Counted from the stretch's first letter, positions 16,415-25,399 are shown. The stretch: DNA of 64,000 nt from Terriglobia bacterium (GCA_030040995.1 JASHOS010000246.1:1-64000), one strand, 5' to 3'. Notes: generated by a model not told the origin, from the sequence alone. A program made the numbers and translations.

Positions 16415-16639
16415 ATGGAAATACATTTCACAGTCGAGCAGGAAGCGCAGCTTGCAAAAATCGCAAGCACCGCAGGGACCAGTCCGGAAGTTGTGGTGAG
16501 AGACGCCACCCTGCGCTTGCTTCAAGATGATTCACGCTTTCGGGCCATCGTTCGGGAGGGTGTCGCGCAAGCCGACCGTGGCGAGTTCGTCGAAGAAGAA
16601 GAAATGGACGCGCGCTTCGAAAAGATGCTGCGGTCGTAA
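16415..16639 (+). CDS. Type II antitoxin, ParD-like
   Basis: The product is 74 residues (begins MEIHFTVEQEAQLAKIA). The open frame extends upstream to 16208, but only the ATG at 16415 gives protein-like sequence. The N-terminal half looks like the ribbon-helix/short-helix antitoxins paired with RelE/ParE toxins; the C-terminal half is acidic (EFVEEEEMDARFEKML), as expected for the toxin-wrapping tail. Its stop is immediately followed by the start of the toxin gene with no spacing, the classic antitoxin-toxin arrangement. The partner is frameshifted, so this antitoxin may be an orphan. Confidence 0.8.
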   Translation: MEIHFTVEQEAQLAKIASTAGTSPEVVVRDATLRLLQDDSRFRAIVREGVAQADRGEFVEEEEMDARFEKMLRS

Positions 16640-16917
16640 ATGCGTATCCGCTGGACGCCAGCCGCTGCAGCCGACTTACAGCGCATCAGCGACTACCTCA
16701 AAGAAGGTCACCTCAGTACCGGCAAGCCACGATCAGCAAGTTGTACGATACGATCCGAACGCTCAAAGCCTGGCCTGCTCGGGGCCGGGTGGGACGCGAG
16801 GAAGGAACGCGGGAACTTCTGTTTCCACCCCTACCCTACGTCGCTGGTTACCGCGTGAAGGAAGAAGGAGACGTCGAGATATTACGCATCTATCACGGCG
16901 CACAGGACCGGCCGTAG
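16640..16917 (+). pseudogene. ParE/RelE-family toxin with a one-base deletion
   Basis: The frame from ATG 16640 reads MRIRWTPAAAADLQRISDYL then KEGH, a standard ParE N-terminus. At about 16709 the homology shifts into another frame: PQYRQATISKLYDTIRTLKA, then WPARGRVGREEGTRELLFPP, ending in ILRIYHGAQDRP and a TAG at 915-917 of that kilobase. Adding one C after GGTCAC restores a continuous ~92-residue toxin. As written, the unshifted frame ends at 16858 with a wrong tail. The sequence is otherwise well preserved, so the deletion is recent or is a sequencing or assembly error. ParE toxins poison DNA gyrase and RelE toxins cleave mRNA; I cannot tell which this was. Confidence 0.85.
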
Positions 16918-16947
16918 TGGCGTCGCCTTGAATGCCAAGCTTTGAAG

Positions 16948-17982
16948 ATGACTCACCCGCCGACGGACCGCAGGATTGACCGGCTCATTCACCTGCTGGT
17001 AGAGCATGCAACGGTGGTTCTGCCGGGACCGAAAATTGCCGCGGAGATCGGCGCCTCCCATTCGACAGTCTGGAATTGGATCGAGAAGCTGCGCAAGCTG
17101 GGAGTCGATATCCGGGGACACCACGCCAGCGGCTACCAGCTTCGCCGCCTTCCCGACGTGCTGGCGCCCAGCTTGATTCGCGCAGAGCTGGGAGATGGCG
17201 AGATCGGAAAGAAGATTATCCATTATTTTCTGATCGACTCCACCAACACGGCGGCGATGGAGTTGGCGGCGCAAGGCGCCCCGCACGGAACCGTCGTCAT
17301 TGCGGAGGAACAGACGAGCGGGCGGGGACGTTTTGGCCGTGCTTGGTACTCGGAAAAATCAAGCGGCATCTATCTGTCGGTGCTGCTAAGGCCTGACCTG
17401 CAACCTTCCGCTGCGCCTATTCTTACTTTGATGGCAGGCCTGGCTGCGCATCATGCTGTAGTTGCGGCTGCCCGCCTCGTCCCGGACATTCGCTGGCCCA
17501 ACGATTTGCTGCTGAACGGGAAGAAACTGGGCGGCATCCTCACCGAGATGAATGCCGAAATGGACCGCGTGCACGCAGTGGTCTTGGGGATCGGAATTAA
17601 CGTCAACCATACCGAGATGCCTCCGGAGCTTCGCCCGGTGGCCACCTCGTTAAGAATCGAAGGCCGCACAGCTTACTCTCGGATCCGCCTGGCGGCGGCC
17701 TTGCTGAAACAAATCGAATTCTTCTACCACATGCTCCTGAGAGAGGGCAGCCCGGTGATTGCAAAGCGATGGGCGGCGGCTTCGAGCTTTGCCTCGGGAA
17801 GGCGGGTAAGAATTTCTTCCAAAAATGGAGATCGGTTTGCCCAAACGGTTGCCCTGGAGGCAAACGGCGCCCTGCGGGTGCGCTTCGACAGCGGTTGCGA
17901 AGAGTCGCTCGTATCCGGAGAAGTCGTCGAAATCAAGCCAGAAACCAGAAGTCAGAAACCAAAAAGCGAAAAGCCGGAGTAA
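16948..17982 (+). CDS. birA: Biotin-protein ligase / biotin operon repressor
   Basis: The product is 344 residues from ATG 16948; a TTG two codons upstream is also possible. Residues 8-65 form a winged helix-turn-helix (AAEIGASHSTVWNWIEKLRK), so it can also act as a repressor. The ligase domain shows SGRGRFGRAW at residues 124-133 (biotinyl-AMP loop) and WPNDLLLNGKKLGGILTE. The C-terminal SH3-like domain follows. It attaches biotin to carboxylase subunits. The last residues (ETRSQKPKSEKPE) are encoded by an intergenic-type repeat (17939-18142), so the C-terminus has been extended by repeat sequence. coaX follows on the same strand. Confidence 0.94.
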   Translation: MTHPPTDRRIDRLIHLLVEHATVVLPGPKIAAEIGASHSTVWNWIEKLRKLGVDIRGHHASGYQLRRLPDVLAPSLIRAELGDGEIGKKIIHYFLIDSTNTAAMELAAQGAPHGTVVIAEEQTSGRGRFGRAWYSEKSSGIYLSVLLRPDLQPSAAPILTLMAGLAAHHAVVAAARLVPDIRWPNDLLLNGKKLGGILTEMNAEMDRVHAVVLGIGINVNHTEMPPELRPVATSLRIEGRTAYSRIRLAAALLKQIEFFYHMLLREGSPVIAKRWAAASSFASGRRVRISSKNGDRFAQTVALEANGALRVRFDSGCEESLVSGEVVEIKPETRSQKPKSEKPE

Positions 17983-18142
17983 TACGTGCGGACATAAGCG
18001 GTTTCGAGGTTACGTCAGGCGGCTCGTATCAGGACACGACTGACGTCGTGCCCTGATACACTTTGTCTAGCTGGTAGCTTACGGCCTCCTTGCTAAATTA
18101 GGAGGATCTTTTGATTTCTGGTTTCTGACTTCTAGTTTTTTT
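17939..18142. repeat. Long inverted repeat with an inner hairpin between birA and coaX
   Basis: The left arm (about 17939-17963, AGAAACCAGAAGTCAGAAAC core) is the near complement of the right arm (about 18113-18140, GGTTTCTGACTTCTAG core). Between them at 18026-18059 lies a hairpin with 15-base arms, GTATCAGGACACGAC and GTCGTGCCCTGATAC (one mismatch), around TGAC. The left arm overlaps the birA 3' end. Confidence 0.75.
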
Positions 18143-18147
18143 CAACT

Positions 18148-18930
18148 ATGCTTCTCGTAATCGACGTAGGAAACACCAATACGGTTTTGGGCGTCTACGC
18201 GGCCCGCGATTTACGCGGGCACTGGAGACTCTCCACCAATCGCGCGTCCACGGCGGATGAATTCGGAATTCTCGTCCGAAATTTGCTCGGTCTCGATGGA
18301 TTACGGTCGGAGCTGATGAAGCACCTGATGATCGCCAGCGTGGTGCCACCGCTTAATGGAGTTCTGGAGGAGATGGCAGGAAAATATTTCCACGTGCGCC
18401 CCGTGTTTCTTGGTCCCGGCACGCGCACGGGCATGCCCATCCACTACGACAATCCACAGGAAGTAGGCGCAGACCGCATCGCCAACAGCGTGGCGGCATT
18501 CGAAAAATACGGCGGCCCGTGCATCATCGTCGATTTTGGGACAGCCATCACATTTGACGTTGTTTCGGCAAAGGGAGAATACCTGGGAGGGGTAATTGCG
18601 CCCGGATTGGGCGTCTCGGCAGAAGCTCTATTTCAGCGAGCCGCCCGCCTGCCCCGCGTCGAAATCCGGGAGCCACCAAGCGTTATCGGCGCCAATACGA
18701 TTACCAGCATGCAGTCCGGGCTTTATTATGGCGCCGTCGGGTTGGTTGACGGTATTTTGGACAGGCTTCGCGGCTTGATGGGAGAGGAGGTCAAGATGGT
18801 TGCTACGGGAGGCCAGGCAACGTTGGTCGCTTCAGCCTCCAAGTACAGGCTGCCGGTCGATTCGTGGCTTACTCTGGAAGGACTGCGGATCATTCACGAG
18901 CGGCACTCAGCGGGGGCAAAGCGAAGATAG
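18148..18930 (+). CDS. coaX: Type III pantothenate kinase
   Basis: The 260-residue product phosphorylates pantothenate in the first committed step of CoA synthesis. The ATP-binding DVGNTNTVLGVY is at residues 6-17 with the catalytic aspartate Asp6. The pantothenate-site block DNPQEVGADRIANSVAAFE and IVDFGTAITFDVV with GVIAPGLGVSAEAL are family signatures. The order birA-coaX is common in bacteria. The next gene starts two bases after the stop, so an operon is likely. Confidence 0.96.
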   Translation: MLLVIDVGNTNTVLGVYAARDLRGHWRLSTNRASTADEFGILVRNLLGLDGLRSELMKHLMIASVVPPLNGVLEEMAGKYFHVRPVFLGPGTRTGMPIHYDNPQEVGADRIANSVAAFEKYGGPCIIVDFGTAITFDVVSAKGEYLGGVIAPGLGVSAEALFQRAARLPRVEIREPPSVIGANTITSMQSGLYYGAVGLVDGILDRLRGLMGEEVKMVATGGQATLVASASKYRLPVDSWLTLEGLRIIHERHSAGAKRR

Positions 18931-18932
18931 CC

Positions 18933-19643
18933 GTGGAGAACTATTTCAATTACTTCACGGAGATCGAAGAGTTCTACCAGCGCAGCCGGGGCGCGCCGAT
19001 GCTGCTGTCGACGCTCGATTGGGCGCTCATCGAGGCCTGGAAGGAAGCAGGCATTCCGCTCGAAGCGGTGTGCGCGGGGATTCAGCGCACGTTCGAGAAG
19101 CATGCGCGGCGGCCGCGCCGGCTGCAAAAGATTAACCACCTCGCCTATTGCACCCAGGAAGTCATGGTGGCGGCGGCGGCCGCGAAAGAAGCAGGTGTTC
19201 AGGATGGAAATGGGAGGGCGCATGAAAATTCCGCCCCGTTTCCGCCCGATGATCTCGCGCGATTTCTTGATTCGTGCGCAAACTCTTTGCAGGCAGCGGC
19301 GGCGCGGGAGCGGCCCGCGAGCGCGGTGTTGGCGGAAGATCTGGCTGAAGCGGCGGCGGCCATCCGGCAGTTTTTCGCCGGCGGCGCCGGGCATCTTCTC
19401 GACGCTCTTGAGAATCTCGAACAGTCCCTGACGGGCGTGGAAGACAAAGTGACCGCCGCGCTGACGCGAGGATCACCAGTCGATTTACTTGCGCGCATCC
19501 ACCAGGAGGTGGACGGCAGCATCGCGCCTTATCGCCGAACGATGAATGCCGGGCAAATCGAGATGCTGCACCGCCAATTTCTGAAGAAGCGTCTCTTCGA
19601 GCATTATCAAATCCCGCGGCTCAGCCTCTTTTATCTAGGCTGA
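18933..19643 (+). CDS. Conserved hypothetical protein downstream of coaX
   Basis: The product is 236 residues from a GTG at 18933; the frame is open from 18864 within coaX, but the GTG two bases after the coaX stop fits coupling. The N-terminal block, NYFTEIEEFYQRSRGAPMLL then STLDWALIEAWKEAGIPLEA, looks like a conserved folded domain. The C-terminal half is alanine-rich and helical (KEAGVQDGNG linker, then a long run of helices). No catalytic motif, signal or membrane segment is visible. I recall similar proteins only from Acidobacteriota in the same context and know no function. Tight spacing suggests co-expression with birA and coaX. Confidence 0.8.
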   Translation: MENYFNYFTEIEEFYQRSRGAPMLLSTLDWALIEAWKEAGIPLEAVCAGIQRTFEKHARRPRRLQKINHLAYCTQEVMVAAAAAKEAGVQDGNGRAHENSAPFPPDDLARFLDSCANSLQAAAARERPASAVLAEDLAEAAAAIRQFFAGGAGHLLDALENLEQSLTGVEDKVTAALTRGSPVDLLARIHQEVDGSIAPYRRTMNAGQIEMLHRQFLKKRLFEHYQIPRLSLFYLG

Positions 19644-19803
19644 ACCGCCGATAAGGCCAATCGCTTCGCCCGAGATCACGACCTCGACGCACCGATTCAT
19701 GGCTCGGCGCATGACCGTGTCGTTCGGCGCGACCGGATTCGATTCTCCGTGGAGACCCCTAACCCGTCGATAACACCGGCAAAAATCCGCAGGAGAGGAA
19801 CTC

Positions 19804-20889
19804 ATGAAGCTTGGCTTAGGCTTATACCGTCATATGCTGACCCACGATTATTACGCGTTCGCCAGGCAGGCAGGATGCACTCACGTCGTCATTCATCTGG
19901 TTGATTACTTCAATCAAGGTTCGGCTAACCCCCGTGACAACCAGCCGACGGGCGGGAAGCATGAACCCTGGGGCGTAGCTGGCGATCCCGAAAAGCTTTG
20001 GACGGCGGAGGAGTTGAAGCAGATTCGGCGCGAGATCGAAGATGCCGGGTTGGTTCTCGCCGCAATCGAAAACCTCGATCCGGCGCACTGGCATGACATC
20101 CTTCTCGATGGACCCGAGCGAGCCCGGCACATCGAAAACGTCAAGACCATCATTCGCAATATGGGAGAAGCAGGAATCCCGGTTCTGGGCTACAACTTCA
20201 GCTTGGGCGGGGTGTGCGGCCGCGTCACCTCACCCTCTGGACGCGGCGGCGCAATCTCCGTGGGAATGAATGGCGCGATCGACGAGCCTATTCCGAACGG
20301 AACGGTGTGGAACATGGTCTACGACCGCCATGCCCCTCCCGGCACGTTGCGCCCAATCTCCCACGACGAACTCTGGCGCAGGCTGGAGCGATTTCTTGAA
20401 GAAGTCATTCCGGTGGCGGAGGCGTCCGGCGTGCGGCTTGCTGCTCACCCGGATGATCCTCCCGTGCCCGTCATGCGGCAGCAGCCCCGCCTGGTCTATC
20501 AGCCCTATATGTACCAGAGATTGCTCGGTCTTGCGCCAAGCAGCAGCAATGCTTTGGAACTGTGTGTCGGAACTCTGGCAGAGATGACGGAAGGAAACGT
20601 TTACGAGGCCATCGACCAATACAGCAAGCAAGGCAAGATCGCGTACATTCACCTCCGCAACGTTATAGGGAAAGCGCCTCATTACCGCGAGACGTTTATC
20701 GACGAGGGTGACGTCGATATGGTTCGCATCCTGACGATCCTTCACCGAAACGGGTTTGAGGGTGTCGTCATTCCCGATCACACCCCACAGATGACTTGCC
20801 CCGCGCCGTGGCATGCCGGCATGGCGCACACCCTGGGTTTTGTGCTGGCGGTTTTTGCGACGCTCAAATCCCCACTTTCGGTCGCGTAG
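19804..20889 (+). CDS. uxuA: Mannonate dehydratase
   Basis: The 361-residue product starts MKLGLGLYRHMLTHDYYAFA, with AGGAGAGG seven bases before the ATG. It is a TIM-barrel enzyme of the xylose-isomerase-like fold that dehydrates D-mannonate to 2-keto-3-deoxygluconate in hexuronate breakdown. Family-like stretches are LGYNFSLGGVCGR, LAAHPDDPPVPVMRQQPRL, LELCVGTLAEM, YIHLRNV and GVVIPDHTPQM; the His and Asp residues in these bind the metal. No uxaC or kdgK neighbour is seen. A terminator-like hairpin follows. Confidence 0.93.
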   Translation: MKLGLGLYRHMLTHDYYAFARQAGCTHVVIHLVDYFNQGSANPRDNQPTGGKHEPWGVAGDPEKLWTAEELKQIRREIEDAGLVLAAIENLDPAHWHDILLDGPERARHIENVKTIIRNMGEAGIPVLGYNFSLGGVCGRVTSPSGRGGAISVGMNGAIDEPIPNGTVWNMVYDRHAPPGTLRPISHDELWRRLERFLEEVIPVAEASGVRLAAHPDDPPVPVMRQQPRLVYQPYMYQRLLGLAPSSSNALELCVGTLAEMTEGNVYEAIDQYSKQGKIAYIHLRNVIGKAPHYRETFIDEGDVDMVRILTILHRNGFEGVVIPDHTPQMTCPAPWHAGMAHTLGFVLAVFATLKSPLSVA

Positions 20890-20908
20890 AAATCGGCTCC
20901 GCCGCCGG

Positions 20909-20939
20909 GTGTGAGAAAAGCCGGAGGCTTTCCTCACAC
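20909..20939. terminator. Possible bidirectional terminator between convergent genes
   Basis: Arms GTGTGAGAAAAGCC and GGCTTTCCTCACAC (13 of 14 pair) surround GGA. It lies between the convergent uxuA and phosphoesterase genes. No long T run follows, so Rho-independent activity is uncertain. Confidence 0.45.
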
Positions 20940-20948
20940 TAAGATTGC

Positions 20949-23813
20949 TTACGGCGAGCAGTCCGCCGCCGGCCGCTGGCCCTCATGTTTTTTCATGACC
21001 TTGCGGATCGTCTCAGGATCGTCGAGGGGCGCCGAAGGCGGAAGGTTCCGAATAGAGGCAAGCCCGTTCTCTCGCACCTTCGAGGGGTCGAAGATCCGTG
21101 TGTCGGAGGGGAGAGCCTCATACGGAGTGAAATCGGGGGTTGCGGTAAAGCGGTCGGAGAGGTCTGTGGCCGCCGCGTCATATTGGTTCAAATAGGGCAG
21201 GCCAAAGATCAGATCCGTGGTCTTGAGCATGCTCATGAAGTCCGTGTGCACGTGCGAGACTCCGCGCCGTGAGTAAGGGCTGATGACGAGCAACAGGCTG
21301 CGGTGCGCGTCCACGTGGTCGGTACCCGATTGCGCGTCATCCTCGGTTACAAAAATCACCATGTGCTTCCAATACGGGCTGTGTGAGAAAACCTGAATCA
21401 ATTTCCCGAGCGCCAGGTCGTTGTCTGCCACGTAGGAGGCGCGAAAGTCATAGTCCAGCCGCGGGCTGGGATCGGCCGTGTGATCCTGGGGCAGCCAGAT
21501 ATAGACGAATTGCGGAAACGGTTTTTTACCGCTCGCATAGAACTCCTCATACTCTTTCATGAACTGCTGATAGCGGTACTGGTCCGAGATGTTGGTATTG
21601 AAGTCCGGATAGATTCGCGACGTATTCTCGAAAGCCGGCTCGGGCATCGGCACATTCACGGCCTCGCGCACGCCGGTGGGCTCCGTATCCGAGTCTTCGG
21701 TGTAACCCGGCAGTTCCAGCTCTTCGCCGTAATTGCGGAAATTGATGTGATAGCGCGCCAGATGCTCCCAAAGTGATCCTGCCTCGAGATAATCCTCGGG
21801 CCACGGGCTGGTCGAGCCGATTTCAAGGCGGCCGGGCGCTTCCTGGTCCGGCTTGAAATCAAACTGGCCCCCATATCCCGCCGGCCAGCTTGTCTCGAAG
21901 AAATCATTGGGATAATTGCCGACCAGCCAGTGATGGCCGTCGACGGAGACGTCGGAATCCACATAAAAGTTGTCGCTGATGCCAAAGCGTCTGGCCAGCG
22001 CGTAATGGTTGGGCGTCACGTCCGCGTGCGCGACGGAAAGGCCCATTTTCCTGTTCAGGACGCAGGCGTCGTTCCCGAATTGGGCCAACCCGGCGTCCGC
22101 GCTGACCGGTTGCCCGTTCATCTCCTTTAGCTCTCCAAACACCTGATCAAAAGTGCGGTTCTCCTTCACGATGAAAACCACATATTGAATCTCACGGCTG
22201 GCTATGCCGGGCGGAGGAATCGGAAAGTCCGCGCTCCGGGGCGCCTCATGAGTTGGGGGAATGAAGCCGTTATTCAGCAACACTTGCTCGGTCTGCGCTC
22301 GCCAGCCGCGGGCGCCGGGAATGCCGCTTAATCTGCCGGGCGCCGGAACACCTTCCGGCAGCGTCACTTGAGAAAGCGACGCGAGGCTGATAATTGACAC
22401 GCTTCCCTTCGTAATGTCTCCGATGTAAGTGCCCTCCGGGCCTTCATGGAAATCCGGACCGCCATTCGGGCCGGCGCCGAACCCCTTGCCATTCGCAACG
22501 TATAGCACGCTCCCGTCCGGGCTAACGGCAACCCGTCCGGGAAACCATCCCGTGGGAATGTAGCCCAGCGTTTTGCCGCTTTTCGCCTCGACGATGGCTA
22601 CGGCGTTAATGCCCGCGCAGGCGACGTAAAGCGTCCTCTGATCCGGACTGAGCGCGAGGCCGAAAGGAAGCACTCCTCGCAGCCCTCTGACCGCGGGAGC
22701 AGGCTCGAGAAGGATGGTCCGCTTCACGCGTTTGTCGCGCGCGCCAATGACCGTGATGCTGTCCTGGCTGGCATTGCTGACATAAACATATTTATTCGAC
22801 GCCAGCACGGCGCACGGACTGCTTCCCCCCACTGAACCCGGACCTACAGGGATTCCCGTGGGGATCTTTGCCGTCACTCGCGGCTGCGCGGGATTCGAAA
22901 CATCGATTGTCCAAACCGAATTCGAGCCAGGAGTGTTGGGAGGTCCGAGGCCGGCAATTTTCTTGCCCTCAATCACCACCCCCTCCTCCGCCTGCTGGGA
23001 AGGAAAACCAAAGGGCGGAAAAGTCAAACCGGTTGTTTGCGGATGCTTCGCATCGTAACCGGGGACGAGCGAATAACGAAACATGCCGGCGTTTGACACA
23101 TATACCGTGCGCCCATCCGGCGAGACGGCAATGCCAAAAGGCAGATATCCCACTGGCAGGCTCGCTACAATTCCACGCGAGCGAGCGTCGAAGATCACCA
23201 AGCGGAAGTGGGCGATATCGAGCGCGTAAAGGTATCGGCCGTTCTGAGAAAGTTTCAAATCTCCTGTGAGGCTGTCGCGAAACGTTACGCCATGGAAACT
23301 CCCATCGAGATCCATGGACCCGATACGCCGCCGAGTCATGAGATCGATGATGCCAATTTTACCGTTGTTTCCTTCGGAGACGTACAGGGTTCGATTGTCA
23401 GGGGCGATTGCAGCTCCGATATAGACGCTTTTCGGATCGGAATCCGATGGCTTGAACCCGGGAGGAATCTGCCTGACCGTGGGGCGAGCGCTCGCGAGAC
23501 CGGTGACGATGGAGACCGAGAAAGGCGCGGTGCCGCTGTTCACCGTGACCAGGGTTTGGCCATCGGGGCTGAGAACCATGCCGTAAGGGTGCGGCGCCAC
23601 AATCACCTGGACACCACGTGGCGTGATAAGGCGGCCGCTCGGAATCACGGTGACACCCGAGAAATTGATGTGCGTGGGGCGGCTGCCGGCAGGAGCCTGA
23701 AGTTCAGCGCCGGCCTTGGAGGTTCGAGCTCGCGCGACGGCGGTTCCGAGGGCAGGGAGGATGGAGGCCGCTAAGACCGCGAGAAATAGTAAACGTCCAG
23801 ATCGAAGGGTCAT
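20949..23813 (-). CDS. Secreted YVTN beta-propeller / phosphoesterase-family protein
   Basis: The product is 954 residues. Residues 1-29 are a signal peptide. Residues ~50-500 hold repeated blade motifs such as SPDGQTLVTVNSG, SPDGRTVYVSNAG, SPDQRTLYVACAG and SPDGSVLYVANGK (YVTN-type propeller). From about residue 540, IQYVVFIVKENRTFDQVFGE opens a phosphoesterase domain of the phospholipase C / acid phosphatase type (PF04185-like). Later FVTEDDAQSGTDHVDAHRS and LLVISPYSRRGVSHVHTDF carry metal-binding Asp and His. It probably acts in the periplasm or outside the cell on phosphate esters; the substrate is unknown. The two-domain layout is known in Acidobacteriota and related soil bacteria. Confidence 0.9.
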   Translation of the reverse strand: MTLRSGRLLFLAVLAASILPALGTAVARARTSKAGAELQAPAGSRPTHINFSGVTVIPSGRLITPRGVQVIVAPHPYGMVLSPDGQTLVTVNSGTAPFSVSIVTGLASARPTVRQIPPGFKPSDSDPKSVYIGAAIAPDNRTLYVSEGNNGKIGIIDLMTRRRIGSMDLDGSFHGVTFRDSLTGDLKLSQNGRYLYALDIAHFRLVIFDARSRGIVASLPVGYLPFGIAVSPDGRTVYVSNAGMFRYSLVPGYDAKHPQTTGLTFPPFGFPSQQAEEGVVIEGKKIAGLGPPNTPGSNSVWTIDVSNPAQPRVTAKIPTGIPVGPGSVGGSSPCAVLASNKYVYVSNASQDSITVIGARDKRVKRTILLEPAPAVRGLRGVLPFGLALSPDQRTLYVACAGINAVAIVEAKSGKTLGYIPTGWFPGRVAVSPDGSVLYVANGKGFGAGPNGGPDFHEGPEGTYIGDITKGSVSIISLASLSQVTLPEGVPAPGRLSGIPGARGWRAQTEQVLLNNGFIPPTHEAPRSADFPIPPPGIASREIQYVVFIVKENRTFDQVFGELKEMNGQPVSADAGLAQFGNDACVLNRKMGLSVAHADVTPNHYALARRFGISDNFYVDSDVSVDGHHWLVGNYPNDFFETSWPAGYGGQFDFKPDQEAPGRLEIGSTSPWPEDYLEAGSLWEHLARYHINFRNYGEELELPGYTEDSDTEPTGVREAVNVPMPEPAFENTSRIYPDFNTNISDQYRYQQFMKEYEEFYASGKKPFPQFVYIWLPQDHTADPSPRLDYDFRASYVADNDLALGKLIQVFSHSPYWKHMVIFVTEDDAQSGTDHVDAHRSLLLVISPYSRRGVSHVHTDFMSMLKTTDLIFGLPYLNQYDAAATDLSDRFTATPDFTPYEALPSDTRIFDPSKVRENGLASIRNLPPSAPLDDPETIRKVMKKHEGQRPAADCSP

Positions 23814-24040
23814 TCTTCTCTCTTCTCCACATTTGAGCCGCGACGCGGCGTTCTATCAAAGCCCAGGCCAGCCGGCCTGGGCTCGAGGGATTGAATTTGA
23901 AGACGGAAGTCCTGCAAGGGCGTACCATCGCCGACGCTCCGAAATTTCAAGGGAAAAGCCGCCCCAATAAGTCGGGGCTCTATCAACTCCGGTTAGTTCG
24001 CCCTTTCAGGGCTCAGCGGCGGTAACTGAGCACCGTTCTC

Positions 24041-24087
24041 CCCTGGGCGTTGCCCAGGGCTATGATAGGGCGACCCTTCGGGCCTCA
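24041..24087. repeat. GGGCTATGAT-type intergenic repeat, second copy
   Basis: CCCTGGGCGTTGCCCAGGG hairpin, then CTATGATAGGG, then ACCCTTCGGGCCT. Same order as 2132-2182. It sits between the Fe-ADH and phosphoesterase genes, whose gap (23814-24102) otherwise holds only two weak hairpins. Confidence 0.65.
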
Positions 24088-24102
24088 CAAGCGGATCAGC
24101 AT

Positions 24103-25263
24103 CTACAAGGCTCTATCGTACAACGCGACCATATCGGACTCGGCGCAGGACCGCGGATTGAGCAGATGGCACGCGTCTTCCATGGCTTTCTTCGACATTG
24201 CCGGAATCATCTCGCGCGTGATGCCGAGGGCGCTCAAACGGTCCGGGATGCCGACTTCCTGCAACAAACGGCGAACTCGCTCAATAGCCGCAACCGCCGC
24301 CTCCGTGACGGATTTTCGCGCCACGTCGACGCCCATGGCCGCGGCGAGGTCGCGCAGACGGTCTTCCGAGACGCTTCGATTAAACTCCATGACGTAGGGC
24401 AGCAGTACGCCATTGGTCGTTCCATGATGCAGTCCGCCGATCGAGGAAAGCGGGTGCGCGAGCGAATGAGTTACGCCAAGCCCCTTCTGGAACGCCACCG
24501 CACCCATCAGCGAGGCCATCATCATGTTGGCGCGCGCCTTGATGTCGCCTCCGTGGTGGACCGCGGTGGGGAGATTCGACACTGCCAGACGGGTTCCCGC
24601 GAGCGCGATGGCGTCGCACATCGGATGGAAGCCTTTGGCGAGATACGACTCGACGTTATGTGTGAGCGCGTCAAGCCCCGTTCCAGCAGTGATTGGGGGA
24701 GGCATGGCGAGCGTGAGCTCCGGATCATCCAGGGCGACACTCGGAATAAGATGAGGGCTGAAGATGACCGTCTTGCGGTCCGTCGCCTTGAGCAGAATGA
24801 CGGCGCTGCGCCCCACTTCACTGCCCGTGCCCGATGTCGTGGGGATGGCAGCCATAGCGGGCATCCCGGCGGTGATCTTAGCGCCGCCGTCTAACTGGTC
24901 ATCATATTGTTCGAGCGGAAGCGGGTGGGTGACACCTAACCGGATTGCCTTGGCGGCATCAAGCGGGCTGCCACCCCCTACGGCAACCACTCCGTCGCAT
25001 CGCTCTTCCCGGTACCGCTCGATGCCGTCCAGAACGTTTTGCTCCGTCGGGTTGGGGCTGACCCCATCAAACACGGCGTAGGGAAACGATTTGGCGGCAT
25101 TCCTCACTCGCTCAATGAGGCCCGCCTGAACCACGCCCCGGTCCGTCACGAGAAGCGGCCGCCGGATTCCCAAATGAGTCAATTCGTCTTCGAGCTGGGC
25201 GAGCGCGCCCGCGCCGAAGAGAGTGCGGGTTGGAAATGCAAACACGGAAACAGCAGTATCCAT
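24103..25263 (-). CDS. Iron-containing alcohol dehydrogenase
   Basis: The 386-residue product belongs to the group III (Fe) alcohol dehydrogenases. The NAD-binding GGGSPLDAAKA and PTTSGTGSEVG are in the N-terminal half. The metal ligands are expected in DALTHNVESYLAKGFHP and HPLSSIGGLHHGTTNGVLLP, both present. Such enzymes interconvert alcohols and aldehydes. It is the last of four co-directional genes (permease, ALDH, glutamine-synthetase-like, Fe-ADH), suggesting a role on an aldehyde or amino-alcohol intermediate; the actual substrate cannot be read from sequence. Confidence 0.92.
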   Translation of the reverse strand: MDTAVSVFAFPTRTLFGAGALAQLEDELTHLGIRRPLLVTDRGVVQAGLIERVRNAAKSFPYAVFDGVSPNPTEQNVLDGIERYREERCDGVVAVGGGSPLDAAKAIRLGVTHPLPLEQYDDQLDGGAKITAGMPAMAAIPTTSGTGSEVGRSAVILLKATDRKTVIFSPHLIPSVALDDPELTLAMPPPITAGTGLDALTHNVESYLAKGFHPMCDAIALAGTRLAVSNLPTAVHHGGDIKARANMMMASLMGAVAFQKGLGVTHSLAHPLSSIGGLHHGTTNGVLLPYVMEFNRSVSEDRLRDLAAAMGVDVARKSVTEAAVAAIERVRRLLQEVGIPDRLSALGITREMIPAMSKKAMEDACHLLNPRSCAESDMVALYDRAL

Positions 25264-25313
25264 CTCAACGCCTCATTGGTTATTCAAATCCAGGTGCCGT
25301 GAATTAATCGTTT

Positions 25314-25386
25314 GAACCACCAAGGCGCCAGGCCACGGAGCTTGAGAACAAAACTCCTTTCTCCGCGTCTTGGTGTCTTTGTGGTG
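25314..25386. repeat. Inverted repeat between Fe-ADH and glutamine-synthetase-like genes
   Basis: The left arm begins ACCACCAAGGCGCCAGG and the right arm ends CTTGGTGTCTTTGTGGTG; the arms are imperfect complements around a ~25-base centre. It may act as a processing or termination hairpin. Confidence 0.6.
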
Positions 25387-25399
25387 AGGTGCGCTTTGT

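Noticed and set aside
16527-16931. 134-residue plus-strand frame
   Set aside because: Runs out of frame through the antitoxin and toxin genes.
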